A stretch of 64,000 nt of DNA from Arthrobacter beigongshangensis (GTDB taxonomy: Bacteria > Bacillota > Bacilli > Bacillales_A > Planococcaceae), in NCBI RefSeq assembly GCF_016820585.1, contig NZ_JADHDX010000008.1:62001-126000 (forward strand), in the 5' to 3' direction. Below, in pieces: positions 26,843-35,716 of the stretch. Below the pieces are notes generated by a model. The model was not told the origin of the DNA. It saw only the letters and a program-made list of their open reading frames with translations, and did no database searches. Position numbers and translations under genes: made by a program. How positions within the stretch are numbered: the stretch's first letter is position 1; each line of letters opens with the position of its first letter.

Positions 26843-27337
26843 ATGACAAAAAATGAGAAGTTCGAACTTGTAGAAAACTTTATAGTCGAAAACCGGGAAG
26901 CTCATTACCGGCTTGCATATAGCTATGTGCGCAATAAAGAAAATGCACTGGATATCGTACAAGATGCCATTGTAAAAGCACTACATTCAGTGGATCGACT
27001 AGATGAGCTGGCCTTCCTCAAAACATGGTTTTATCGGATTATCGTCAATACCGCTATTGATTTTATTCGCAAGCATCAGAGGGTAGCTGTGATGGACGAT
27101 GACATCCTCGATCGCTTTTTACCGCAACTTGAAGATGAAATAACGGATATAGACTTACAAAAGGCCATCGATCAACTACCGCCAAAATATAAGACACTCA
27201 TCATTCTTCGATTTTTTGAGGATTTAAAGATCGATGAAATCGCCGAAGTGACGGGTGACAATGTCAATACAGTCAAAACGAGATTATATGCGGCTTTGAG
27301 GAAATTACGTATTGAAGTTGGAGAGGAGTTCAGATAA
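26843..27337 (+). CDS. sigV: ECF RNA polymerase sigma factor SigV
   Basis: A 164-residue ECF sigma factor. Region 2 is visible in YRLAYSYVRNKENALDIVQDAIVKAL (positions 21-46), region 4 in QLPPKYKTLIILRFFEDLKIDEIAEV and the recognition helix NVNTVKTRLYAALRKLR. The following gene encodes an RsiV-type anti-sigma factor overlapping by one base, as in B. subtilis sigV-rsiV, which answers to lysozyme. AAGGTGAT precedes the ATG. Confidence 0.9.
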   Translation: MTKNEKFELVENFIVENREAHYRLAYSYVRNKENALDIVQDAIVKALHSVDRLDELAFLKTWFYRIIVNTAIDFIRKHQRVAVMDDDILDRFLPQLEDEITDIDLQKAIDQLPPKYKTLIILRFFEDLKIDEIAEVTGDNVNTVKTRLYAALRKLRIEVGEEFR

Positions 27338-28209
27338 TGAATAAATTGAACAAGTTAAAAAAGGATTATGATGAAACGGAAATTCCGTCCGAATTAGAGG
27401 ATATTGTGAATGCATCCATCCAAAAGGCAAAAGCCTCACGTAAGAGGCGTCCACTTTTAAAACAGTGGACAATCGGCGTTGCTGCAGCGGCTGCTCTTTT
27501 CATTGGGAGCATCAATATGAGTCCATCTTTTGCGCAGGCGATGGCCAATGTGCCTGTACTCGGCGCGTTCGTCAACGTCTTAACCGTGCAACAATTGACA
27601 GTGGATAAAGAAACCTATCAAGCGGATATCTCTACACCTGCAATTGAAGGCCTGGCGGATAAAGAGCTTCAAGCAATGTTAAACAATAAATATATCCAAG
27701 AAAATAAAGCACTCTTTGAACAATTTGAAAAGGACGTTTCAGAAATGGAGAAATCGGGTGACGGTCATCTTGGCGTTATGGCTGGCTACGAAATAAAAAC
27801 AGATACAAATCAGTTACTCTCCATCGCACGCTATGAGTTAAACATCGTCGGGTCTTCTTCCACAATTATGACCTATGACACGATTGATAAGGAGAACAGT
27901 ATTTTAATCACATTGCCAAGCCTATTTAAAGATAAAAATTACGTGGACGCCATTAGCTCATACATTTTGGATGAAATGGCTCAGCAAATGACAACTGATG
28001 AAAATATCGTGTACTTTTTAAAAGACGAGTCGCAGGAAGGCTTTGAAAAAATCCGACCTGACCAAGATTTCTATATTACAGCTGACAATAAGCTCGTTAT
28101 TTCATTCCAAAAATATGAGGTTTCACCTGGTTCTATGGGCATCGTGACGTTTGAAATCCCAACGGACATTTTGCAAGAACACCTAGTGAGCGATGCCTAT
28201 ATTAAATAA
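27337..28209 (+). CDS. rsiV: Anti-sigma factor and lysozyme receptor RsiV
   Basis: A 290-residue membrane protein. A short cytoplasmic segment (1-45) would hold SigV, a single helix follows (about 46-66), and the outside part carries a DUF3298-like lysozyme-binding domain. Strings such as SLFKDKNYVDAIS, LPDQ/RPDQDFYITADNKLVISF and GIVTFEIPT closely follow B. subtilis RsiV. In that species lysozyme binding triggers proteolysis by signal peptidase and RasP, freeing SigV. No oatA-type target gene lies beside the pair here. Confidence 0.92.
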   Translation: MNKLNKLKKDYDETEIPSELEDIVNASIQKAKASRKRRPLLKQWTIGVAAAAALFIGSINMSPSFAQAMANVPVLGAFVNVLTVQQLTVDKETYQADISTPAIEGLADKELQAMLNNKYIQENKALFEQFEKDVSEMEKSGDGHLGVMAGYEIKTDTNQLLSIARYELNIVGSSSTIMTYDTIDKENSILITLPSLFKDKNYVDAISSYILDEMAQQMTTDENIVYFLKDESQEGFEKIRPDQDFYITADNKLVISFQKYEVSPGSMGIVTFEIPTDILQEHLVSDAYIK

Positions 28210-28215
28210 CTACAG

Positions 28216-28247
28216 AAAAGCAGACACGCAATTGTGTCTGCTTTTTT
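28216..28247 (+). terminator. Terminator of sigV-rsiV
   Basis: Stem AAAGCAGACAC / GTGTCTGCTTT with a seven-base loop, then six T. Confidence 0.9.
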
Positions 28248-28256
28248 CATGACTTT

Positions 28257-28868
28257 TTAATCCACAATATTCAGGGTAAACTCTAAATCAGATTCCAAAT
28301 GCGTTCGCATCAATTCACTTGCCCGCTCTGGCTCTCGATCACTAATTGCACGCCAAATTCCTTCGTGCTCATCAATTAGGAATGGTCGCTTATAAAGCAC
28401 GACTGCTCGGCTAAACAAATAAATAACTGATTGCATTTTATCGACCGTGTCAATCATGATTGGATTGCGGCATTCTCGCACAATTAGATCATGAAATCGC
28501 TTATTCGCCTGAACTGTTTCATCAGAAGAGCCTAACCTTGCCTTCTCGATGCAAGAGTGCAATTCCGCCAAATCTTCTTCTATCATATAAGACGCCGCCA
28601 TCTCCGCTGCATGACATTCGATAAGAATCCTCATTTGAAATAAATGCCGCAAATCCGTCTCTGTCGGCTGAATCACTTTTTTCCTTTTGATCAAACCCTC
28701 TTGCTCTAGCCGGCGAATCGCTTCGCGAATTGGGGTCCTACTGACACCAATTTCCTCGGCCATCCTCTCCTCAACCAGCTTCATGCCTCCTGGGTAAGTT
28801 CCGTCCAGTATGTGGTCACGTATGATTTCATATGCCTGTCGTTGAGCTGTCATCGCTGTATGTTGCAA
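28257..28868 (-). CDS. GntR family regulator, FadR/FCD subfamily
   Basis: A transcription factor of about 203 residues. The winged helix contains MAEEIGVSRTPIREAIRRLEQ; the C-terminal FCD effector domain has the metal-ligand pattern around FHDLIV and DEHEGIWRAI. It is divergent from the acid-sugar operon and should repress it until a metabolite binds. TTG at 28868 is the best start, seven bases after GGAGGG; the GTG at 28883 overlaps that site. Three matching operator-like sites lie in the divergent gap. Confidence 0.85.
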   Translation of the reverse strand: MQHTAMTAQRQAYEIIRDHILDGTYPGGMKLVEERMAEEIGVSRTPIREAIRRLEQEGLIKRKKVIQPTETDLRHLFQMRILIECHAAEMAASYMIEEDLAELHSCIEKARLGSSDETVQANKRFHDLIVRECRNPIMIDTVDKMQSVIYLFSRAVVLYKRPFLIDEHEGIWRAISDREPERASELMRTHLESDLEFTLNIVD

Positions 28869-28890
28869 TAAATTTCCCTCCACATTTCCG

Positions 28891-28994
28891 TGTATACAAT
28901 AAGTATACTCGATTTACCACTTAATCGGCATTTTAATCATAAATGTATTCATTTCAAAATAAATTGTATACAAGTCAGAATACTTATTGTATAC
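28891..28994. promoter_or_regulatory. Operator region for the GntR regulator: three related sites
   Basis: Site 1 (28892-28908) reads GTATACAATAAGTATAC. Site 3 (28979-28994) is AATACTTATTGTATAC, the reverse complement of site 1 with one change. Between them TTGTATACAAG (28964-28974) is a perfect short dyad. Site 3 overlaps the likely -10 of the operon, as expected for repression. Confidence 0.65.
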
Positions 28995-29043
28995 TCCTAT
29001 TAATGAATGTAGGCGCTTTCAAAATATCGAAGGAGGAATCATC

Positions 29044-29943
29044 ATGAATATAGGATTTATCGGACTCGGAATTATGGGTAGACCCATGGTACTTAATTTA
29101 CTAAAAGCAGGCTTTCATGTAACCGCTTTTGACGTTAGTGAAGAAGCAAGAAAAATCGTCGTTGCTGCTGGTGCAACTGAAGCGCAATCACCCCGTGAAG
29201 TCGCAGTAAAAAGTGATTGCATCATCACGATGCTTCCAAATGCAGCCATCGTAAAGCATGTATTATTGGGTGAAAATGGTGTAGTTGAAGGGGTAAAAGC
29301 CGGTACAGTTATCGTTGACATGAGCTCAGTCTCTCCAGTAGACTCCCAATATTTCGCACAAGAATTTTCAAAGAAAGATGTCGCATTTCTAGATGCTCCA
29401 GTCAGTGGCGGTGAACCGAAAGCAATCGATGGAACGATGTCAATCATGATTGGTGGAGACGAAAAAGCACTAGGGAAAGTGCTACCAGCTTTACAAGCGA
29501 TGGGCGAAGACATCACACATGTAGGTGCTAGCGGTAGTGGTTCAACGACAAAACTTGCGAACCAAATTTTGGTGAACGTCACGATTGCGGCAATGTCTGA
29601 AGCCGTTGTTCTAGCGGCAAAAGCTGGTGTTGATGTAGAAAAAATGTATCAAGCAATCCGTGGGGGACTCGCTGGAAGTGCAGTTTTGGATGCAAAAATA
29701 CCACTTGTACTTGATCGGAATTTTGTGGCGGGCGGGCGTATTGATATCAACTTAAAAGATTTAACAAATGTACTTGACGCCGGAAGAGAAATTGGCGTGC
29801 CTATGCCACTTACGTCAAATGTCGTAGAAATGTTCCATGCATTGAAAGTGGATGGAAAGGCAGCAGATGATCATGCTGGATTAGTTCAATACTATGAAAA
29901 ACTAGCGAACTTTGAAGTGAAGAAAGGTGGGAGCAAGTCTTGA
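29044..29943 (+). CDS. Beta-hydroxyacid dehydrogenase (threonate/tartronate-semialdehyde reductase-like)
   Basis: A 299-residue NAD(P)-dependent enzyme of the 3-hydroxyisobutyrate dehydrogenase family. GFIGLGIMG (residues 4-12) binds the cofactor, DAPVSGGEPKA is the substrate motif, and the catalytic lysine lies in TTKLANQ near residue 178. The start at 29044 follows a perfect AAGGAGG; a longer frame from 28987 overlaps the operator. With the DUF1537 kinase and GntP permease next door, oxidation of a four-carbon sugar acid such as threonate or erythronate is likely; the exact substrate is inferred. Confidence 0.87.
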   Translation: MNIGFIGLGIMGRPMVLNLLKAGFHVTAFDVSEEARKIVVAAGATEAQSPREVAVKSDCIITMLPNAAIVKHVLLGENGVVEGVKAGTVIVDMSSVSPVDSQYFAQEFSKKDVAFLDAPVSGGEPKAIDGTMSIMIGGDEKALGKVLPALQAMGEDITHVGASGSGSTTKLANQILVNVTIAAMSEAVVLAAKAGVDVEKMYQAIRGGLAGSAVLDAKIPLVLDRNFVAGGRIDINLKDLTNVLDAGREIGVPMPLTSNVVEMFHALKVDGKAADDHAGLVQYYEKLANFEVKKGGSKS

Positions 29944-31361
29944 ATAATGTGCTAAAGCGGGTGACTAGTCTTCCTGCTTATGGTTCAGACCTAGAAAACT
30001 TATGGCAACAGGAACGTACAGCCTTTTCGCATAAAATTATTGTGCTGGACGATGATCCAACGGGCGTCCAAACCGTTCACGGAGTTCCCGTATTCACGGA
30101 TTGGTCAGAGGAAACCATCACGGCTATGTTCCAAGAGGAGCGGCAGATGGTCTTCCTCCTAACAAATTCACGTGCATTTTCGACAGATAAAACACGTCAA
30201 GTGCATACAGAAATCGCAGAGAGAATTGCTCGCGTTGCTGAACAACAAAAGCAAGCTTTTCTACTCATCAGCCGTGGAGACTCCACTTTACGGGGGCATT
30301 ACCCACTAGAAACAGTGGTATTAAAAGAGTCATTAGAAAAAGAAAGTTCTCTTCACTTCGATGGAGAAATTATTTTACCGTTCTTTAAAGAAGGTGGACG
30401 AGAGACTATCGACGATATTCATTACGTCAAGCAAGGGGATAACTACACACCTGCGGGCGACACTGAGTTTGCCAAGGACCGCATGTTTGGATTTAGCAGC
30501 AGCAACTTAAAAGAATGGGTCGCAGAAAAAACGGCTGAAGCCTATCCTAAAGACTCTGTCCTATCCATTTCTCTAGATGAACTGCGGGCGCTCAACTTCA
30601 CGGCTATGACAGACAAGCTTCTTCAGCTGAAAAATTTTCAAAAGCTTATTGTCAACGCTGTCTCAGAAGAGGATGTTAAAGCATTTTCAATCGCCCTATT
30701 GCGCGCGATTAACAAAGGAGGTAACTACCTCTTTCGAACTGCCGCTTCATTTACAAAGGTAATTGGGGATATTTCTTCCAAACCTTATTTGACGAAAGAA
30801 GATTTGATTACTGAAGCGACTTCAACGGGCGGTCTTATTGTTGTTGGGTCACATGTCCAAAAAACAACGGCCCAATTGAATCGATTAAAAGAATTATCCT
30901 CTCTTTACTATATTGAATTCGATTGTCATCTTGTGACGAACGAAGAACAATTTGGGATTGAAATTTCTCGTATCCAACAATTGATAAATACCAAGATTTC
31001 GGAAGGTACTGATGTGTGTGTCTACACATCTCGTGAAAGATTGGATTTAGAGGATGGTAGGGAAGAGGAGGAATTAGCGTTATCGGTAAAAATTTCAAAC
31101 GCAGTTACACAATTTGTTCATGAATGTAGCCCACACCCGCGTTATGTCATTGCAAAAGGCGGAATCACTTCGAGTGACGTGGGGACTATCGGACTTGAAG
31201 TGAAAAAAGCAGAGGTAATTGGCCAAATCGCTCCAGGGGTACCTGTTTGGAGAACAGGTGGAGATAGTCGTTTTCCACATATTCCATATGTTATTTTTCC
31301 CGGGAATGTTGGCGAAGACGACACATTAAAAAAAGTAGTACAAAAACTACAATCTAATTAA
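29940..31361 (+). CDS. Four-carbon acid sugar kinase (DUF1537 family)
   Basis: A 473-residue kinase. The N-terminal DUF1537 domain has LDDDPTGVQTVHGVPV and LISRGDSTLRGHYP; the C-terminal nucleotide-binding domain has VVGSHVQKTTAQL and IAKGGITSSDVG and RTGGDSRFP. Characterised members phosphorylate 2-oxo-tetronates or D-threonate/erythronate at C4. It begins at TTG (29940), with GGTGGGAG upstream, and its start overlaps the stop of the dehydrogenase gene (TTGA). It works between that enzyme and a decarboxylase or aldolase not found here. Confidence 0.88.
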   Translation: MNNVLKRVTSLPAYGSDLENLWQQERTAFSHKIIVLDDDPTGVQTVHGVPVFTDWSEETITAMFQEERQMVFLLTNSRAFSTDKTRQVHTEIAERIARVAEQQKQAFLLISRGDSTLRGHYPLETVVLKESLEKESSLHFDGEIILPFFKEGGRETIDDIHYVKQGDNYTPAGDTEFAKDRMFGFSSSNLKEWVAEKTAEAYPKDSVLSISLDELRALNFTAMTDKLLQLKNFQKLIVNAVSEEDVKAFSIALLRAINKGGNYLFRTAASFTKVIGDISSKPYLTKEDLITEATSTGGLIVVGSHVQKTTAQLNRLKELSSLYYIEFDCHLVTNEEQFGIEISRIQQLINTKISEGTDVCVYTSRERLDLEDGREEEELALSVKISNAVTQFVHECSPHPRYVIAKGGITSSDVGTIGLEVKKAEVIGQIAPGVPVWRTGGDSRFPHIPYVIFPGNVGEDDTLKKVVQKLQSN

Positions 31362-31379
31362 GGAAAAGGGGTAAGGGAA

Positions 31380-32732
31380 ATGGTTGAAGGGAATTTGCTC
31401 ATTGTTATTTTTGTATTATCACTCGCTGCATTGTTTTTCATGATTTTAAAGTTGAAGATTGAACCATTTTTATCTTTAATTGGGGTTGCACTAGCGACTG
31501 CTTTAGTCATTGGTTTTCCTCTAGCGGAAATACCGAAAGTCGTTGCTAGTGGCTTCGGTAATACGTTGACAGGAGTCGGGATTTTAATTGGTCTTGGGGT
31601 TATTTTTGGACAGTTCCTTGGTGTATCTGGCGCAATTGAAAAAATTGCCCAAGCTGTCTTACGGGTTTTCGGTGCAAAAAAATCGGCTGCCGGTCTATCT
31701 TTAACGGGAGTTGTTGTTTCCATCCCTGTATTCTTTGATGCCGCTTTTGTTATTTTAAGTGGTCTTGTTAGAAGTTTGTCGAAAAAGACTGGTATTTCCA
31801 TTGTCACTTTTGCCACTGCGCTTGGTATAGGGCTCATCGTTTCACATAGTATGATTCCACCCACTCCAGGACCTTTAGTCGTTGCTGAAAACACAGGTGC
31901 TGATTTAGGATTGTTTATTCTCTATGCTATTATTTGTGCTATTCCTGCGGCGATTGTTGGTGGATATATTTATGGGTCATTCATCGGCAAGCGCATCAAG
32001 CCTTCACTAGGGCAAATTGAAGAGGAAGAAGTCGTTCAAACAGAGCAAACAGCTCCACGCAAAGAAATTTCAACGGGTCTCTCATTTGCTATACTTGGAT
32101 TACCAATTGTTTTAATCTTATTGAACACGGTTACAAAACTATATCTTCCGGAAGGTCCATTATCCAATGTACTTGGTTTTATCGGAGATAAGAACGTTGC
32201 GCTTTTCATTAGTGTCATTGTCGCGATTATTGTATTACGCCCTTATATTAGTGTTCCTTATAGTCAATTATACGATGAGGCACTTAATTCGGCTGGGATG
32301 ATTCTTTTAGTCACAGGTGCTGGTGGTGCCTTCGGAGCAGTCATTAATCAGAGTGGAATTGGTGATTATTTAATTTCAACGATGCAAGGTTGGAGCATTC
32401 CGGTATTTTTACTGGCATTTATCTTCTCTCAAATTTTGCGTGCATCACTCGGCTCCGCTACAGTTGCACTTGTCACAACGTCCTCCATTATGGGACCTAT
32501 GGTTCTCGAACTCGGCGTATCGCCTGTTTTGCTCGGACTAGCCATTTGTGCTGGAGCAATCGGCTTGTCTCTTCCGAATGACTCAGGATTCTGGGTCGTC
32601 AATAAATTCGGTCGTCTGACAATTCCTCAGACGATTCAAGCTTGGTCCATCGGTGGATTTGTTGCTGGGCTAACTGCACTTGGTATGGTGTATATTCTTA
32701 GCTTATTCAGCGGATTTTTACCAGGTTTATAA
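31380..32732 (+). CDS. GntP family sugar-acid permease
   Basis: A 450-residue proton symporter with about 12-14 membrane helices. Family stretches are GFGNTLTGVGILIGLGVIFG, SHSMIPPTPGPLVVA, and RASLGSATVALVTT, plus LPNDSGFWVVNKFG near residue 398. It closes the operon 18 bases after the kinase gene and most likely imports the acid sugar that the two enzymes process. A strong terminator follows. Confidence 0.9.
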   Translation: MVEGNLLIVIFVLSLAALFFMILKLKIEPFLSLIGVALATALVIGFPLAEIPKVVASGFGNTLTGVGILIGLGVIFGQFLGVSGAIEKIAQAVLRVFGAKKSAAGLSLTGVVVSIPVFFDAAFVILSGLVRSLSKKTGISIVTFATALGIGLIVSHSMIPPTPGPLVVAENTGADLGLFILYAIICAIPAAIVGGYIYGSFIGKRIKPSLGQIEEEEVVQTEQTAPRKEISTGLSFAILGLPIVLILLNTVTKLYLPEGPLSNVLGFIGDKNVALFISVIVAIIVLRPYISVPYSQLYDEALNSAGMILLVTGAGGAFGAVINQSGIGDYLISTMQGWSIPVFLLAFIFSQILRASLGSATVALVTTSSIMGPMVLELGVSPVLLGLAICAGAIGLSLPNDSGFWVVNKFGRLTIPQTIQAWSIGGFVAGLTALGMVYILSLFSGFLPGL

Positions 32733-32741
32733 TAAGGTTCA

Positions 32742-32784
32742 AAAACCCCACTACAATTCTAGTTCTGAATTGTAGTGGGGTTTT
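32742..32784. terminator. Bidirectional terminator between gntP-like and PCYCGC genes
   Basis: A stem of about 18 pairs (AAAACCCCACTACAATTC / GAATTGTAGTGGGGTTTT) with T runs in both directions between convergent genes. Confidence 0.9.
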
Positions 32785-32786
32785 CA

Positions 32787-33287
32787 TTAAGATGGCATCG
32801 GTGTATCGGTTGGTTGCGCATAGCCTTCCTTATATGTTTCATCAATAAAATTACGTACTTCTGTTAACGACTTACCTTCTTGCGTCATCTTTACAGATTG
32901 TACCGCAATTTCAAGACAAACCTGACAACGTGTGCCGTGGTCATCCCACACAACAGAACCATCTTCACGAATTTCATCGATGAAACAGTTTGTGTTACTT
33001 TCATGTCCTGCACTGTCACCACAGCCACAATAGCATGGCATGTAATCTAGGATATCCGTTGCTGTACCGGCAACTTGATAGACGAGGCGCATTTCTTCCG
33101 ATTTATCGTCCAGGAATGCTGGTAATTCAGCGGCAGACGCCGTTACCTCCTGCAAGTCACCGTTTGGCAATTGCTTATGTTGTCCGGTTTCCAAATGGTC
33201 TTTCTCATGGTCTGTATCAGCCTTCTGACCACATGCTGCAACGACAAGTGTCATAGCAAGTAAGACGAGCATTAATCGTTTTTTCAT
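32787..33287 (-). CDS. PCYCGC-motif lipoprotein
   Basis: A 166-residue secreted lipoprotein of the PCYCGC family (PF13798). The signal peptide ends VVAACG. The name-giving motif MPCYCGCGD lies near residue 84-92, with further cysteines in TNCF and RCQVC, giving a Cys-rich site likely to bind metal or cofactor. The family is common in Bacillales, and its role is unsettled (a link to cytochrome or metal handling has been suggested). Start at 33287 behind AGGAGTGG. Confidence 0.85.
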   Translation of the reverse strand: MKKRLMLVLLAMTLVVAACGQKADTDHEKDHLETGQHKQLPNGDLQEVTASAAELPAFLDDKSEEMRLVYQVAGTATDILDYMPCYCGCGDSAGHESNTNCFIDEIREDGSVVWDDHGTRCQVCLEIAVQSVKMTQEGKSLTEVRNFIDETYKEGYAQPTDTPMPS

Positions 33288-33370
33288 ATTATGTCCACTC
33301 CTAATTTTCTTATCTACCCTTCCATCATAGCCCAAATCACTAATTTGATGGGTTACGGAATTGTGGACAA

Positions 33371-33769
33371 TTAAGGATGACGTCGATTATCTTCTTGTTT
33401 AATCCAATGGCGAATGCCCTTCCCGGCATGTAGCTCATCTGCAAAGCGTGGAATGACATGTAAATGTGCATGCGGAATTGATTGACCACCTGTTTTCCCA
33501 GTATTCCAACCGACTGAATAACCATCGTGTCCATGCCGCTCTTCCAAATAGACCTTGGATTTCAATAGAAGCTCCTGTGTGTCACTCCACTCTTCTTTCG
33601 TTAACGAAAACACGTCTGACGCATGCCGTTTTGGAACAATTAGACCACTACCTTCCAACACCCGTTGTTCGGAAGGTTTTTGAATATAAGCACATGTTGC
33701 GTTTTCAAAAATAATTCGTTGCTCCGGATCTGCGAGCAAGTTACAATACGGGCACTCTTTTTCGTACAT
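33371..33769 (-). CDS. HIT family nucleotide hydrolase
   Basis: A 132-residue histidine-triad protein. The triad is HAHLHVIPR near residues 101-109, preceded by GGQSIP. CPYC at residues 7-10 suggests a zinc site, as in several HIT proteins. It probably hydrolyses nucleoside phosphoramidates or dinucleotides. It starts five bases after the fumC stop, so it is translated from the same transcript. Confidence 0.88.
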   Translation of the reverse strand: MYEKECPYCNLLADPEQRIIFENATCAYIQKPSEQRVLEGSGLIVPKRHASDVFSLTKEEWSDTQELLLKSKVYLEERHGHDGYSVGWNTGKTGGQSIPHAHLHVIPRFADELHAGKGIRHWIKQEDNRRHP

Positions 33770-33774
33770 GCTCC

Positions 33775-35157
33775 TTATCTCCCAATCATTTTCGATGGGT
33801 CGACATACTCGCCAAACTGCTCTTCTGTCAATAAACCCGTTTTCAATGCCGCCTCTTTCAACGTTGTGCCTTCCGCATGGGCAGTCTTGGCGATTTTCGC
33901 TGCATTTTCATAACCGATATACGGATTCAATGCCGTTACAAGCATGAGTGAATTTTGTACTTTACGCTCAATTTCTTCTCGATTCGGCTCAATTCCGACT
34001 GCACAGTTATCATCGAAACTGATGATTGCATCACTCAACAACGTCACAGATTGCAAGAAGTTGTAAATGATAACAGGTTTGAAGACGTTTAGTTCAAAGT
34101 TCCCTTGGCTTGCCGCAAAACCGATTGTTGCGTCGTTGCCCATCACTTGTGCGACGACCATCGTTAACGCTTCACTTTGTGTCGGATTGACCTTCCCAGG
34201 CATAATGGAACTCCCTGGTTCATTTTCCGGAATCGTAATTTCGCCAATACCGGAACGTGGACCGCTTGCCAGCCAACGTACATCGTTGGCAATTTTCATA
34301 AGGTCTGCCGCCAGCGCTTTGATGGCACCGTGAACGTAAACGACTTCGTCATAGCTCGTTAATGAATGGAATTTATTCTGCGCAGAAGTGAACTCGATAC
34401 CTACCGCCTTACTAATTTCCTCCGCTACACGGTCACCAAATCCAGCAGGTGCATTCAAACCTGTCCCAACTGCGGTTCCGCCGATGGCTAGCTCTTTCAT
34501 CGATTCAACACTATCTCTAATCATTTTTTCTGTTTTCTCCAACATACGGTGCCAGCCACTGATTTCTTGCCCTAGTGTCAATGGCGTAGCGTCTTGCAAA
34601 TGTGTACGACCGATTTTAATAATATCCATGAATTCTTCCGACTTTTTGCCAAGCGTTGCTTTCAACTGACCGATTGCCGGGATGAGCTGCTGTTGGACAG
34701 CAATAACACCTGCGACGTGCAAGGCTGTCGGGAATGTGTCATTCGAGCTTTGCGATTTATTGACATCATCGTTCGGGTGTAGACGTTCTTCCTCGTCCCA
34801 CTCCTCTAGCAATTGATTGCCACGATTGGCCAGTACTTCGTTCATATTCATATTCGATTGTGTCCCACTGCCTGTTTGCCAAACGACGAGCGGGAAATGA
34901 TCATCCAATTTCCCGGCAATCACTTCATCTGCAGCAGCAGAAATGGCTTTCATTTTTGCTGCTGAAAGGGCGCCGTTCGCATGGCTCGCAATAGCTGCTG
35001 ACTTTTTCAAATGGGCGAATGCACGAACAACACCAATCGGCATTCTTTCCTCACCAATTTTGAAGTTTTGCTTACTGCGCTGCGTCTGCGCACCCCATAA
35101 CTTGTCTGCAGGTACTTTAATTTCACCAAATGTATCATGTTCAATACGATAATTCAT
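33775..35157 (-). CDS. fumC: Class II fumarate hydratase
   Basis: A 460-residue tetrameric TCA-cycle enzyme that hydrates fumarate to malate. The signature [15 protein letters not shown] near residue 315 is intact, with [26 protein letters not shown] and [12 protein letters not shown] also clear. It has the usual N-terminus [14 protein letters not shown] and GGTGATG before the start. It forms a probable two-gene unit with the HIT gene. Confidence 0.97.
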   Translation of the reverse strand: MNYRIEHDTFGEIKVPADKLWGAQTQRSKQNFKIGEERMPIGVVRAFAHLKKSAAIASHANGALSAAKMKAISAAADEVIAGKLDDHFPLVVWQTGSGTQSNMNMNEVLANRGNQLLEEWDEEERLHPNDDVNKSQSSNDTFPTALHVAGVIAVQQQLIPAIGQLKATLGKKSEEFMDIIKIGRTHLQDATPLTLGQEISGWHRMLEKTEKMIRDSVESMKELAIGGTAVGTGLNAPAGFGDRVAEEISKAVGIEFTSAQNKFHSLTSYDEVVYVHGAIKALAADLMKIANDVRWLASGPRSGIGEITIPENEPGSSIMPGKVNPTQSEALTMVVAQVMGNDATIGFAASQGNFELNVFKPVIIYNFLQSVTLLSDAIISFDDNCAVGIEPNREEIERKVQNSLMLVTALNPYIGYENAAKIAKTAHAEGTTLKEAALKTGLLTEEQFGEYVDPSKMIGR

Positions 35158-35190
35158 TTCGCCATCACCTTTCGAATGTAAGTATTTTTA

Positions 35191-35655
35191 TTATCTCATG
35201 ACCGGTAGCTTTTTTTCATGCGCCCAGTCTTGGATGAACGCTTTTTGTCTTGGATTTAAGTTTTCCGGCAGGTCATCTTTGCTGAAAAAACGATGCGCCT
35301 TGCATTCAGCCCCACCCTGCATTAGCTCTCCTTGGTATTGATTCGTGTGAAAAATAACCTGCACACTGTATACTTGATCGCCATTCGGATAGGTGACATA
35401 GCAGGACTCTCCTGAATAAAGGCCAAATAACTGTAGCCCTTCCACATGCAATCCTGTTTCTTCATAAGTCTCCCTTATCGCTGTCTCTTCAAACGTTTCG
35501 CCCAGTTCCATCACGCCACCCGGAATACACCAATTATCTTCATCTGCACGGTGCTGAAGTAATATTTTACCTTCGTTCATTATAATGACACCGCAGCCCA
35601 CTGTTAGCAGCGGCTCCTTGCCGACCATTTTTCTCATTGTTTGAATGTAGTCCAC
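35191..35655 (-). CDS. Nudix hydrolase
   Basis: A 154-residue Nudix protein. The catalytic box GGVMELGETFEETAIRETYE continues into ETGLHVEG, starting near residue 45. Such enzymes cleave nucleoside diphosphate derivatives. The best start is GTG at 35655, seven bases after AGGAGG; the longer frame runs through the terminator of the upstream gene. Substrate unknown. Confidence 0.85.
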   Translation of the reverse strand: MDYIQTMRKMVGKEPLLTVGCGVIIMNEGKILLQHRADEDNWCIPGGVMELGETFEETAIRETYEETGLHVEGLQLFGLYSGESCYVTYPNGDQVYSVQVIFHTNQYQGELMQGGAECKAHRFFSKDDLPENLNPRQKAFIQDWAHEKKLPVMR

Positions 35656-35680
35656 TGGAATCCCTCCTGATATGTACATG

Positions 35681-35707
35681 AAAAAGACCCGGTTTCCCGA
35701 GTCTTTC
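35681..35707 (-). terminator. Terminator of the Bcr/CflA-type gene
   Basis: Stem AAAGACTCGG / CCGGGTCTTT with a GAAA-like loop and TTTTTC on the minus strand, ending before the Nudix ribosome site. Confidence 0.75.
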
Positions 35708-35716
35708 CCATTCCTC

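Noticed and set aside
31358..31894. A 178-codon ORF opposite the GntP permease gene
   Set aside because: Shadow of a clear permease gene; no family features of its own.
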